The translations under genes were made by a program, and so were the position numbers. The notes beneath the pieces were generated by a model. That model saw only the letters and a program-made list of their open reading frames with translations, was not told the origin of the DNA and searched no databases. Source: Notospermus geniculatus (taxonomy: Eukaryota; Nemertea; Pilidiophora; Heteronemertea; Lineidae). Taken from it: a stretch of 64,000 nt of DNA. The stretch covers positions 20,372 to 84,371 of the forward strand of contig NMRB01002418.1 of the NCBI GenBank assembly GCA_002633025.1, in the 5' to 3' direction. This document shows, piece after piece, positions 24,101-35,700 of the stretch (positions within the stretch are counted from its first letter, which is position 1; every line of letters begins with the position of its first letter).

Positions 24101-27100
24101 AGAATTCCTATTGTTTGTAAGGCGCATGCACTTTTTTATATAGCTCGCCTTAAAAGACAAGGCCTGGGCCCAGTTTCACAAAGAATCTTAAGTCTAAAGT
24201 TTGACTTAAGTCATCAAGTGACCAGGTTTCAGCAAATCAGATGGCTTCATTTCAGACTTAAGGTTTTTCTTAGACTTAAGATTCTTTGTGCAACTGGGCC
24301 CTGGTTACCAACAATCTAGAGGAATTCTGATTCCTAGAGTTCCATCTGGATGCCCAGTCTTTCTGATCTCCTCAATACTGTTACCGTACTAGAAACAAAT
24401 GGCAGACCTTGAACCGCAGTGGATGATGAGATGGCATCAGGAGAGACGGCCACTACTCAAAGCACTCACCGGCTTTTTTCACTCCTGGCAGCTGCATTGC
24501 AGTCTGCAGTGTCTTAATCGCCTCATCGTAATGACCTGATTTCTTCTGAATCCTCGCTTTGATCAAATGATACGTCGGGTGTTCGCGGACCTCAAAATGA
24601 TGACTCAAGCCCATCTCAAGGGACTGGTCAGCGTTTTTGTAGTTGCCCTTCTGGAGGAAGATCTGTGCGAGGAGGATATGGGCGATCGACATGGTGCTGT
24701 CGACGTCGAGGCAGTGCTGGAGGGTGCTCTGTGCCGCATCAACATCACCTGGAAGATAATAATCAGGATATTGCCAGGCAGTGAAACACCTTGATCTGCA
24801 ACTTAGAACTAAATCGCCACCAGGGCTTGTCTTTTAAAAACTGCAGGCGCTCATTTTTTCGAGCGCCTCAATTGTTTTAGGCGCTCAGTTCGATATGGTG
24901 ATCACAGCGCCATCTTCAGCACACGTGGAAGAACTAACAGGAATACACTACACATTTTTGATATTGACAATGGTCCAAACCGAGCGACTGACATGTTCCT
25001 TACCAGATAAAAACTTGACTTTGCCCATCAGATAGAGAGCATCTAACATGCCAGGGACGGCCCTGGTCAGGGGATCCAGGACTTGGCTACAGCGCTTCAG
25101 GACTGGGTTTCCCATCTGACTGGCCTGTGTATCGGGCTGTAAAGATAGAATTGGGTCACATACAGCACAATATAAAGGTGGAACGTGTTGTGATTTCAGC
25201 TGACTGATTGTATATTTCCTAGATTGAGGGATGTCTTAATTTCAAACCACCTATACTCAGTGAAGAAGACTCTATCACTCCAAAAGAGTGCAGCACCTGA
25301 CGGGTCCAGCGTCATGATGTCCTGCACGTCATTGCTGAACACCATGACCGTGACTCAAAAAATATCTGGTTGGTTCAGCGATCATGATGTCGTGAAACAA
25401 TTTGATTTTTTTTGTTTCACCTCAAGACATCATGAAATAAGCTGCAGGACGTCATGACGCTGGACCCGTCAGGTGCTGCCCTCTTTTGGAGTGATATTGT
25501 CTATTAAAAGGAAGTTGTATTCAGATACAACTGTAAAGTCGCAAGATTGGTAAACTTATTTATACCTGTAAAATAGAACTATCTAGAGTTTCTACAAAGC
25601 ATGCTGCTGGGGACTGAGACCCCTTTGCAATTGAGAATTGCTAAACTATAAGAGCAGGACAGGGTATGAAAGAACAACATCAACTTTTACGAAACAATCC
25701 ATTTCAGGTTAAATACCATCCCAAATTTTGTACCACCTTTTTGCGAATGTGTACACGATATATACAATGCTTGCTATCTAAACTGAGGCACTACATCAAC
25801 AAGTCCTACCTGGTCCTCTTTCTGGTGTGAAGAAGGAAAACATGTCAAATGATCATAAATGAATATGTGAGGGCAGGGACGGATCCAGGATTTCGACAAC
25901 ATGCAATGATACCTGGTCAGCAATGTGCTGTGGCTTCAGCTGAAGTGAGGATGTACAGTTATGTACATGGGTGGAGTTGCTCGTGATGGGGGCAGACAGA
26001 GTCAAACATGGTTGATGGTGCTAACTGCAACATTCTGGTGTGCTTACATCTCGAGATACGGTTTCAAACATTCTGACGCCACCTACCTGCTGCGGAGCAA
26101 ACTGCATGTACTCGTGGACGACTTGGATCAGGAAGTCCGGGTTGATGTACTGGTAGTAGAGGGGTCCGAGGGGGAGGCCCTTCATCCCATTGAAGTGATT
26201 TTCAATTGCTTCATCCAACATTTCAACCACTTTTTCTGGGTCGGCGTTGCGTTTTCTCGCAAGGACGGCACTCAGGTACATCAGCTCCTGAAAGGACGAC
26301 AATCAGTGTCAGAGGTCATGCAGTCTTTGACCTTCAAGTGTCAAGGTCATGCACCGCTGACCTCCAGCATGGATTATGTGTTGCAATACAAATTTAATAT
26401 TCCTCGACAACTCACCGAAGTCTTGCCAATACTCTGCTGAATCTCATTCAAGAATTCCAACTGCTGTGCGGCATCTTCCAACTGTTCCTCGAGCAGTTGA
26501 CAGTGGATGATCCCGGTCAACGCCACCACACTCGTCTCATCAAGCTTCATGGCATTTCTGGAGAAACAGAGTTGTAATTAGGCCAGGTGCCATCATTTCT
26601 TTGATTCACATCCTTATGTGTTTTGAAATTGAATATCCTTCTCAACAAGATTCCACAAAATCATATCGAAGGATCCCCCCCCTCCAACTTTCTTACCTGT
26701 AACACTTCATGGCGTCTTTCACACGACCTTGAAGAAGGAGTTCATAGGCGAGTTCATTCACAAAGTCAGCCGTGCCGTTATCAATGCTGACAGCTCTCTC
26801 CGCCATGAAATAGGTCTGTTGGAGAACGGCGTGGTGACGTCCAGCCTATGAAAGACAAACAATGTGGAATGTTCAAATTCTGCAATCTGAAATCCGTCTA
26901 AGCAAATTTGTAAATATTTGACATGAAAACCTTTTCAGTCAGGACTTTCATGTTTTGTTGTAATGGATACTACGGGACAACTGTTTTGGTTGCCATGGAT
27001 ACGAAGGGACAACTGTTTCGGTTGCCATGGATACTGCAGGACAACTGCCTTGGTTGCCATGGATACTACGAGACAACTGTCATGGTTGCCATGGGTACTA

Positions 27101-29032
27101 CAGGGCAACTGTCTTGGTTTGCCGTGGACACTACAGGACAACTGTCTTGGTTGCCATGGATACGATGGGACAACTGTTTTGGTTGCCATGGATATTACGG
27201 GACAACTGGACTTACCACACGGCAGAAGACCTTTGAGAGTTCATTGTACTTGAACGCATTTCTTGGTTCAACTCTGTCCATGATCTGAAGAAGGTCTTGG
27301 AGACTGCTTGCAGCCTGAAAGAATGAAATAGTTATCTTACGTAAAAGTCTCAACAGCACCGATAAGCTGAGCCGCCATTATGCAAATCGAGGTCGTGTAC
27401 TTACGTCTTGGTAATTCCCCTCACGGCAGAGTTGGTGTAGAACGAGGAATCGATGTGCCTCGATACACTGAGAGTCGAGATTGATCGCCCGATGGGCCGT
27501 TTCCACGGTTTGCTCCCAATCCTGCATCGCCAGCTGTAGCTTCATCTTCTCCACCAGGGCTGGTGGGAAATTGGGAAAAGCGACGACTGCTTGGTTCACG
27601 AACTCCAAGGCCCCGCTGTAGTTGTGTCGAATTTCAAAGTATTTTGCTTTCCCGAATAGGGCATCGAGATCTTTTGCTCCATCTTGGCTGAAAAACAGAC
27701 ATGAATTCGTAAATTTCCAGGCTCTTGTTGGCTGCAGAGGAATATTGAGCAGAATTAGTCTGTTCCCTTACCTGCCGTATTGTGGCGCTGACTGAATTTC
27801 AGAACACGTGATCAGTATTGACAGTAGCGGTGACCTGACCTCTGTATCGCAAATCAGTCAGCGCCACGATACGGCAGGTCAGGAAACCAGACTAGAGCAG
27901 AATCAGCAACAACTTTGCAGAAAACCAGGAAAGTGATTGCACTGCTTGGAAATGAAGAAAAGGACCCACCTCATTGCGTCATCAAAATATTTGACAGCCT
28001 TCTTAACGGACGGCTCCCTCCCACACATCATATCAATCCATCCCTTTATGATCAGACCCTCCTTCGATTGGTTGTTCATTTTCAGCATCCGGTCCACGTA
28101 TTCTCGCGCTTTGTCGTAGCGACCGCTGTGAAAGAGGAAGACGCCGGCGAAATAAAGTCCCTGAAAATCAGACAGTGCCAATATATGAACAGAGAGATCT
28201 TAAGGATGGGAAAATTCTATTTGGATTTTCCCCGACCCCTAGGCAGCAACTGGTGTCAGAATTTACAGGCTGTAGTTTGAGAGGCTGAGGAAAAGACAAT
28301 GCAACAGCATCACAGACAGGACACTTTAGAAAACCCAAGATATTATTTTTCAGGGCAATTTGTTTTTCACCTTTTCCCCAGCTTGTTTTCTCTGTTCTTT
28401 GAGTTTCATATCCAGATCTTGAACAGCCTCAGCATCTGAAATGTAAGTCACAAAATAATAGTCCTAACAAAATACGGAAAACTCTAAACAATACAGTTCA
28501 GGACAGCAATTTAGACATTCAGAGATACATGTACTCCTGAATCACGTAACATGTCAGTCAATCAGCATCAACTAACACTGGTGAACTGCACAGCAGCATG
28601 AGGCTCTCATGATTTAGAGTGATGCATACCAACAGTTTTGCACTTCTTATGGGCAAAGATCAAGGCCATGATTGAGCACAGGTTGACGTCGATCTTGTCC
28701 TTCAAGATGTCTAACTCTCTCATTCCTTCTTGAACTCTGTCTTCCAGCACCATCGCATAGGCATTGAAAAATTTAAGGACAGGATCATTTCCATATTTTT
28801 TAAGGCCTTCAAAGGCAGCATTTTGCATATGACGATAGTATTTTTCACGGCAGTAGTAATTGATTTTTGCCTGAAAAAGAGAAAAATTATCCTGAAACAC
28901 TCAATGACAATCTGACAATGACAAATCTTGATGTTACCCGATATAAACGGCCTATCAATTAGGCCCCTAATGATCATCGAATTTCCACCCTGTTCATCAA
29001 CTCACCAAAGTTGTGCTGTCAGAATCTGCCAT
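18114..29032 (-). CDS. TTC21B: Intraflagellar transport protein 139 (TPR protein 21B)
   Basis: Complete. Exons in transcript order: 29032-29006, 28870-28630, 28435-28371, 28160-27970, 27687-27405, 27314-27216, 26845-26697, 26557-26416, 26287-26087, 25136-25004, 24748-24470, 24022-23910, 23514-23203, 23010-22847, 22685-22603, 21652-21460, 20958-20350, 19466-19277, 19115-18891, 18491-18371 and 18259-18114 (TAG). The total is 3966 bases (1321 residues), every junction in phase; human TTC21B has about 1316. The protein is a chain of TPR helices. Near-verbatim family stretches include [115 protein letters not shown] and [21 protein letters not shown]139 is a peripheral subunit of IFT-A, which drives retrograde ciliary transport and cargo entry. 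Start MADSDSTTL fits the short vertebrate first exon. Intron 6 begins with a minisatellite. Confidence 0.97.
18582..18847 (+). mobile_element. tRNA-derived SINE, copy 1
   Basis: The head has a Pol III-like A box (GGTGTAG...TGGTTCGGG) and B box (GGTTTGAATCC). The shared body includes 'TATAAATGGGTACCGGTCGG', 'GCTGAATGAGCAGCTCATCTG' and 'TACTGAAAGGTTTCAGGATA'. A better preserved copy lies at 31867-32164. The head here has lost about 20 bases. It is in TTC21B intron 19, opposite to the gene. Confidence 0.8.
21185..21417. mobile_element. AATAGAC-ATCACTCCAAAAGAGTGCAG foldback element, copy 1
   Basis: About 230 bp with ~70 bp inverted arms running ATCACTCCAAAAGAGTGCAG, CACCTGA, then 'CGTCATGACGTCCCGCACGTCA' in part. 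Further copies are at 25263-25507 and 40815-41051 with the same arm order and a centre containing 'AAAAAATCAAATTGTTTC'. Each half carries TGACGT-type words. No ORF of note. It lies in TTC21B intron 16. Confidence 0.8.
24047..24168. mobile_element. Hairpin element with CCCAGGCCTTGTCTTTTAAGGC arms
   Basis: The arms CAGGCCTTGTCTTTTAAGGC and GCCTTAAAAGACAAGGCCTG pair, as do the inner arms AAAGTGCATGCGCCT and AGGCGCATGCACTTTT. It abuts the next foldback element. It lies in TTC21B intron 11. Confidence 0.65.
24166..24301. mobile_element. GGGCCCAGTTTCACAAAG foldback element
   Basis: The left arm GGGCCCAGTTTCACAAAGAA, followed by TCTTAAGTCTAA, pairs with the right arm TTAGACTTAAGATTCTTTGT, followed by GCAACTGGGCCC. 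A half copy lies at 43754-43832, directly before an exon of the GGGAP-repeat gene. No coding capacity. Confidence 0.7.
25263..25507. mobile_element. AATAGAC-ATCACTCC foldback element, copy 2
   Basis: Same arms as the copy at 21185-21417: ATCACTCCAAAAGAGTGCAG on the left, and CTTTTGGAGTGAT followed by GTCTATT on the right. It lies in TTC21B intron 9, the one just upstream of exon 10. Confidence 0.8.
26955..27209. repeat. 33-bp minisatellite in TTC21B intron 6
   Basis: About eight head-to-tail units of 31-33 bp, consensus GGTTGCCATGGATACTACGG followed by GACAACTGTCTT. Seven units keep GTTGCCATGG or a one-base variant. The array ends 6 bases from the TTC21B exon 6 donor at 27215. It stays open in several frames on both strands because of its period, which explains the long ORFs here; they are not genes. 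Confidence 0.9.
27768..27893. mobile_element. Foldback element with TACCTGCCGTATTGTGGCGC arms
   Basis: The left arm TACCTGCCGTATTGTGGCGC plus TGACTGA is inverted on the right as TCAGTCAGCGCCACGATACG plus GCAGGT. Single occurrence in the window, in TTC21B intron 4. Confidence 0.6.
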
Positions 29033-29761
29033 TCTGACGTGTTTTTTTGCTTCCTTTGAAATAATGGGCCAAAAAATCGAATGATATCAGCAGTCAGGTG
29101 TTGCTATTTTCACTGGGAATTCTACATGCTTCAATGCACGCGAAAATGTACAGCAACTTCAAGCACAGAGGAAAAGTCACTCTACGAAGCTTTTTTAGCC
29201 AAAATGAGATATTCACGATGGATGACCACCGCGTTTATTTGCTAATTAAGTCAAAACCATGATTTCTAAATAAAGTATCATTGATTTATGTGTTTGCTGA
29301 TTGAGAAAACAGTGGTTTTGTTAGTTTTTGTGCGACCACTGTCAAAACGAAAATTTTTGTTTACAGGCACGCGCCATCTGCGCATGAACGGAAGCGGCAA
29401 ACACTTCGGAAATTATCGGATTTCACCGGAGATTGCCGATGTGTGAGAAACGTCTGGAAGTTGGAATTTGATGAACGCCGTTTGAAATTGATCAATAAAT
29501 TGCTTAGATAAGCTTTATTTCACATGCATTACATTTATTTGCAAGAGTTATGTTGTATTCATATGATCATACATAGATTTCTTCTTTTACAGTAGTAAAA
29601 TGAGAGATTATGGCTATGATCACGTCCCAAGTTCCTATCTGCTCTCACAAGGAAGTCAGCACCATGACAATACATCAACAACATGGAGTGACAGGTGGAA
29701 AGCACAAGGCAAAGTATTGCCAAGTGTAAATTTACCACAGTTTGCCTAAGTTTGCACAAAC
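29033..29761. promoter_or_regulatory. Divergent upstream region of TTC21B and the GGGAP-repeat gene
   Basis: The 729 bases between the two start codons must contain the TTC21B promoter and probably the other gene's too. A GC-richer patch at about 29365-29440 holds CGCGCCATCTGCGCATG, which contains a YY1-like GCCATC core and an NRF1-like TGCGCATG half. GTTGCT at 29100-29105 and GGCAAAC near 29396 resemble single RFX half-sites, but no full X-box palindrome is present. No TATA box. Confidence 0.45.
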
Positions 29762-32700
29762 ATGGCCACTACCTTTGAGGATGGTAATAGGGGACCATTA
29801 TCCTTAGAACATGACGGTAAGTTCACCAAGCATTTATATTTTCTTTTGACGTGAAAACTGACATTGATTTGCTGGATGGACATGATGGATGCTGGCTTCT
29901 TCTTGAGTTTTTTTGACTTCACCTGTTCACTTGATTAAATTTGAGGTCAATCACTCAATGGAGGTTAGGTTGGCCCCTGGTCATGATGGTTGGGTGTTCC
30001 CAGTGCATGCTGCACACATGAACTGGTTAGTGTGCATGTGTGAGGTTCTGCCTNACTCAGGAGTGCTGTCAGGACAGAATTTTAATTTCAGGTCAAACTG
30101 TCGGCTCAAGTAGAAGCGAACCAAGCCATGGGAAGAGCACTGAGTGTGTGCACAGAATAAATGGCAATACCAATGTATGGAGATGTGTCATTTCCCACCC
30201 TTCTCGCCTGGCATACTCTACTTGACTCGAACTGTCAATCATTCAACGTTGAATAAAAGTCAAAAAGTTGCAGTTTATTCAAGTTCGCACACCACCAGTA
30301 CAGAACCTGTTCATTCACTCTTTCCTTTAGGCCTAATTCAAATGACATGCAAAATAATTCATCATCTGACATTCAGTTTGGAATGATTTTGATCATGACT
30401 TTGTTTTTTAACTCAACATAAAGTTCATACCCGTCAAATGTAGATAAATCTCTGAACTTGGTTTCTGTGAAGTGGTGGACGACTCAGTCCTGTGTTGTCT
30501 TCAAAAACAAGTCTTTTAAAACCCATCTGTGGAAGCACCAAAACCTCATCTAATTCTAAACACTTGTAGAACATATCCGCCCTCAGGATATTAGCACAGA
30601 CAACATGCTTCCCGGCTTTCCTATTAGAGTCATTGTCTTATCTGTTTACTTTGTCTTATTGTTGAATGGGATGATATTGGAATATCAACGAACAAACTAC
30701 AAATCTCCAAACTTCCATCAAAGACAAACTGCCCGAGGCTTTATTCAGTAGGCCTACTTTCGAGTCATAATGAGAGTAAGTTGTGATAGCTTATTTCCCT
30801 TTTGTTGGAAAGTACCTGAAAATGATTAGAAAATGAATGGCTTCATCCTGTCAGATTTGGGACGAAACAAGATTTGATGAAATAAAAGATTTCCCTTGAA
30901 ATATTCAATCTTCTTATGAGTATTGAGCGCGGTGGCACAATGGTTAGAGCGTTGGACTCGTGATCGGAAGGTTGCGGGTTCAATCCCTGGCTGTGTCACT
31001 CTGTATACTCTCAACTGGCCTGAAATGTCCATGTGTGCGCTTGATTGTAGCTGCCCTTGGTTTCTACAGAAAGGTTTCTGGATTAGGCTGGGTAATAATG
31101 TGAAGTGCCTTGACACATAAATGTAAAAGGCACTAAAGCCCACACATTATTATTATTATTATCATTAAGTAAGCGAGATTTGTACTGGAGAAGAATTTGC
31201 CAAGATTTACTATTACAGGTTCAATGACATTATTGCCTGGTATTCACCAAAGTTAGCAAATGCTTTTAGTTTTACTTAAGTTTTGTACAGTGAGGTCCAA
31301 TGTAAATGTACCACAAAACATGAAGTAAAACTAAAAGCATTTGCTAGCTTTTATGAACACCAGCCATTGAATGGACAGCTTCAGAACCTTTGGAAATCGT
31401 TTGTTTCATTGCTTGACCAGAGTGTGCTACGGTCAGTTTGTTGAGATCAGTTTCATTATTTGGCATTGCCACAGTAAAACTGAGCAATAAAAGCACTGAC
31501 CTGTCCCACATCATTCTTGGCAATGGACAAATAATTGGTCAATAAATTTGTAAAGCATTCACGTTCTCCTCATTGCTTGGCAACAAGTCACGTCAGTGGT
31601 GAGTCTGGTATTCATTGATAGAGAAAGTGACGCCAGTATGATTAACTGAAAGGATTGAATTGATCAGTCCAGAACCAGTCAATGAAACAAAGGCGGTGGA
31701 AATTGATTTCGATTGATTGCAATTTATTTATCAATATGTTTCATGGCCAGTTGATTCATTGAATTTGCGTTGATATCCCAACTGTTTTTCTGCCAGGGAA
31801 ATACCGCAATTACCGGTACTTTGAAAATTTCAGGATCAATCTGTCGACGGATCAATCAATCTGTCGGAGCCACGGTGGTGTAGTGGTTCGGGCCTCCGAC
31901 TAGCGGTCAGAGGATCCCGGGTTCGAATCCCGCTGCTGGCGTGAGACTTTGGGCAGGTCTCTTTGCCTCACTGGCCTCTCTCCACCCAGGTGTATAAATG
32001 GGTACCGGTCGGAAATGCTCAGATTGTATGCGCTGAATGAGCAGCTCATCTGAGTTCTACTGAAAGGTTTCAGGATAGACTGGGGTTAAAGTGTGAAGTC
32101 GGATGACACCTCTACCGTTGTTTATATCAGACTATAAACCCAAACTTTAACTTTAACTTTGACTATGATTTGTGACCCGTTCTGGCAAAACCAGTCACAT
32201 GTTGTCAATTTCAATACTGTCTGTTTATTATGAATCTGAAACAGTCTATTTCTTCCATTCTCTCCTGGTGTCATCTTCGTTCGTTGAGGCTCACCTTCTG
32301 AGCGACATGCGACTGCTTTTGCCAGAGACAGTCACATTTGTGACCCGCCACAGCAAAACCAGTCGCATGTCGCTCTTACATGTAGCTTGGCATGTTGAGA
32401 CCAAATGTTTGTCAGTTTCAATATTGTCTGTCTGTTCTGAAATCTGAAATAATCTATTTCTTCCATTCTCTCCTGGTGTCATCTTAGATTGTTGAGGCTC
32501 ACCTTCTGAGCGACATGCGACTGCTTTTGCCAGAGTCGGTCACATTTGTGAAGTTCAACAATTAAAATGAAATGGCACGACTTAATGCTACTCATTAGAA
32601 ACGATACGAAACCTTGTGTATCAAATAACCAGTCGGTCTTTTCTGTACGGAGTACAATGAATATAATAAGGTTTATAAATAACCTAAGATGTAAATTATC

Positions 32701-35700
32701 TCACAGCGGTATCTGACATGTCTGAATAATCAATGGCACTCCAAAAACCAATATTTGAAATTGAAAAAACAGAGGGAAGCCGTCTAGCACTCTCCCTCTA
32801 CATAATGCAGGGATATCGGAATATTTGAAAAGGAAAATGGATCATCGAGCCTCACGGGTGAGTCATGCGGTACGGTCGTGTGCATCTGCTCATTTTGGGT
32901 AGATCACAGGACGGAGAGTGTTGTTTAGGAAACATTGGTGCCACACCTCTATTAGGTAGCGATACTGATATGTGTGTGAATGTTGGTGTGAAATCCGTTT
33001 TGAAACATCCAAATGAGAGCTTTTCTCTCTCTTTTGACGGTAAATTAATGGTTTATTGGCAGATATTACTGTTTCAAGTATCCATGACTACATTTAACAA
33101 GACCCTTAACCTGTTAACTAGACAGGTTGAAGGGTTCTCAGTTCTCATTCAACCTGCCAAGTCAGGGGATTGCGTGGTGAGAACCTACTAGAGCTTTTTC
33201 ATATTCATGTCGCCCACAGTTCTTAGCCTTGAACGGTTCAAAGGAAAGTTGTGTTGTACCGGTATGTACAGAGCAAAAGCTTGTATGCAGTGCCTCGAAC
33301 GTATACCACAAGCTTATTAATGAAGGCCTAAACTACCTTTCCAGTAAATCCCATGTTTGTCCTGCTGTCCTGCGTAGGCTTTTACTCACAATCGCTCCTA
33401 CCAAACAAATATTGTCTTTCCCAATATCAGTCAAGAGCCACTGATTCAGTACGGGTAGGGGTACTAACTGATGCAGTCTGTTTGGCGTTACTAAGCAATG
33501 CCATGGTGATATAAACAGTGGAGCTCCTGCTCTGGTGAAGGCGATTTCTTGTGTTCTACGATCTCCGAGTCTCTTTATCATACACTCAGAGACTCAGAGT
33601 AAGGTTTTCATTGTTTGCTCATGCTGTCAGCTTCGTGGCATGATCACTCACTTTTGGCCTGAAGATGGCCGCTTCATAAAACATTAGAAACATTAGGTTT
33701 GATGACAGGAAAAGCTGTTGAGCACAAATTGGGTCTGTCAGATGAGACCAAATCTCATGGTCCCTTGTACCTGAGTGTCTGTGCCTGGCCAGGGCAAATA
33801 GTAAAAGACCCCACACAGGTGAACAGTAGCCTGTCGTGGACTCCATACATGGACTTCCTGCAAAACCCAACAGGGTTGGAAGCCGTGTCAAGTTTTGTAA
33901 CAGACATCTGAATTATAAAGTCTCTGAAACTTTCTCCAATCTTTCATATTTATCGCAAAGACAGCATTGACCATGTTTTGATTTCAATTTTTTTCATCAT
34001 CCAGATACAGAGCAACGGAAGCAGAAACCTTCGAGCAATCATTCACATTGTTCAACTAATTCCATTTCTTCTCTCCCTCACCAGACCAGTAGAAGCCTGG
34101 ACGAAGCTTTCTTATCGAAAAAGATCCAGGCGTACGAGCGCCACCACATGGATGGTATCCTCAAGTGTATGTAACACGTCTCTTCATGTCTGTCTCAGCC
34201 TGCCAACCTGCATGTTAGCATCCTAGTTGCTGTTTATCCTTCATTTTCAGTCACAGTACCATAGCACCATTCAGTTTTCAGCTACTTTATATTTGTCCTT
34301 CCTTGGTTCATCTTGACTAATCAAGGCCTCCGGTCACTCCGCCCTTCGAACTACGCTCGAGCGATAGTAGGAGTGACAGGAAGCCTTGGTTGGGCAAGAT
34401 GTCGTTGGTTTGGAGACTGCTGTGTTTGTTGGGTTCCTTCTGTCGTCACCTTCCTGAAGTAGCCTACCTTCCGAAACTTGTTGGGGGGGGGGATAAAAAT
34501 TGACCCTATATTCCCCTTGGACTAGCTAGTCAGGTCTGGGGTGCCTGATTTTTTCTTCTTTAGTATTTGCAGATCTGTGTACTTCCCCGGACTTGAAATC
34601 TCAACCAGAACCTTGATCTGAAACCGGGTGATGCAAGAATCTATGATTCAGCTAGGGTCAACTCTGATGCAACGTCTTCGAAGCCACTGCCGGGCGTGGG
34701 GTTGTCTGTGTCACATTATTCAGTTTCAGAGCGAAGTTATGGTTGTGATTTCGGCGGAAGTGCACAGATCTTTGTAGTTTATGTCAATTTGAGAATGGTC
34801 TATAGAGCCTACCCGGCATAGACTTCAGTGAGTTGGCAGTGGCTCAAGCCTGGGAAACAAAACTTCAAAGTTTTGGTTTCGATATAGGCTAGGCTATCCC
34901 AGTGAGAAATCATACAATCCTTTGTATGTTGGTGATCAGTGAGTGCCATCTCGGGGGCATGTAAATAATCCAATGCCCTACACACTTGGCATAAATCAGC
35001 GGCATCAGTTTAAGGCCTGAACCCACTGTCGCGTTTTGCCGCCGCGGTTTCATCACTGCCCGACACATCCTTTGTTATTTTCTTGGTCCGCTGCCTTTTA
35101 ACAAAGTATTTTCTGCTGGTGCGTTTTTCCGCTGCGTGAAAATGCGTCAGTGGGTTCGGGGCTTTAGAACTTTCGTGGAGTGTGGAATCTGCAGATTAGA
35201 AGAAGATTTTGTGGGCTAATATCATTAGGCAGACTGTTTCTAGTTGTGCATGTAGTGATAGGCCTAGATCATGTCGGGCCTAAGTAGGTGAGAAAGAACT
35301 TCCTTCAATTTTGTTTTGATTGGCACAAAGCCTTGAGGACAGGAGGTTGGGAAAATGAAAGACAAAAAATGAGCCCACTCGCCACATCCCCTTTAAGTGA
35401 AGGGGAAAAATGAATCCCACGGCTAACTGCAATAGAAGACAATGGCATGGAAGATGCTGCCTATTACCACAGTAGATATTTCCTAATGCATAGCGCTGCG
35501 TTTGACAATTTTTTCCAGATTTTTGTCGTTTTTTTTCAGTTCATTCAACAAATTCACAAGTTCTGAATTCCAATATTTTTCAGAATGATTAAGTTTTTGA
35601 CATAGATTGAGGAGAAGTGTTGGTTATAATCAGTTATTTTCGGCTATAAATAAAAGGTGATGTAGGATCTTGATAGTTTTTCTCTGTGTCTGTCTCTGTC

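Noticed and set aside
26923-27288. Long overlapping ORFs on both strands
   Set aside because: They arise from the 33-bp minisatellite, whose period is a multiple of three; the peptide is just the repeat translated, inside a TTC21B intron.
29033-29761. RFX X-box in the shared upstream region
   Set aside because: Only single half-sites (GTTGCT, GGCAAAC) are present; no two correctly spaced halves.
34090-34226. Alternative frame through the exon at 34085-34166
   Set aside because: It runs into a stop early in the next exon; the other frame (SLDEAFLSKKIQAYERHH) continues in phase into 36786.
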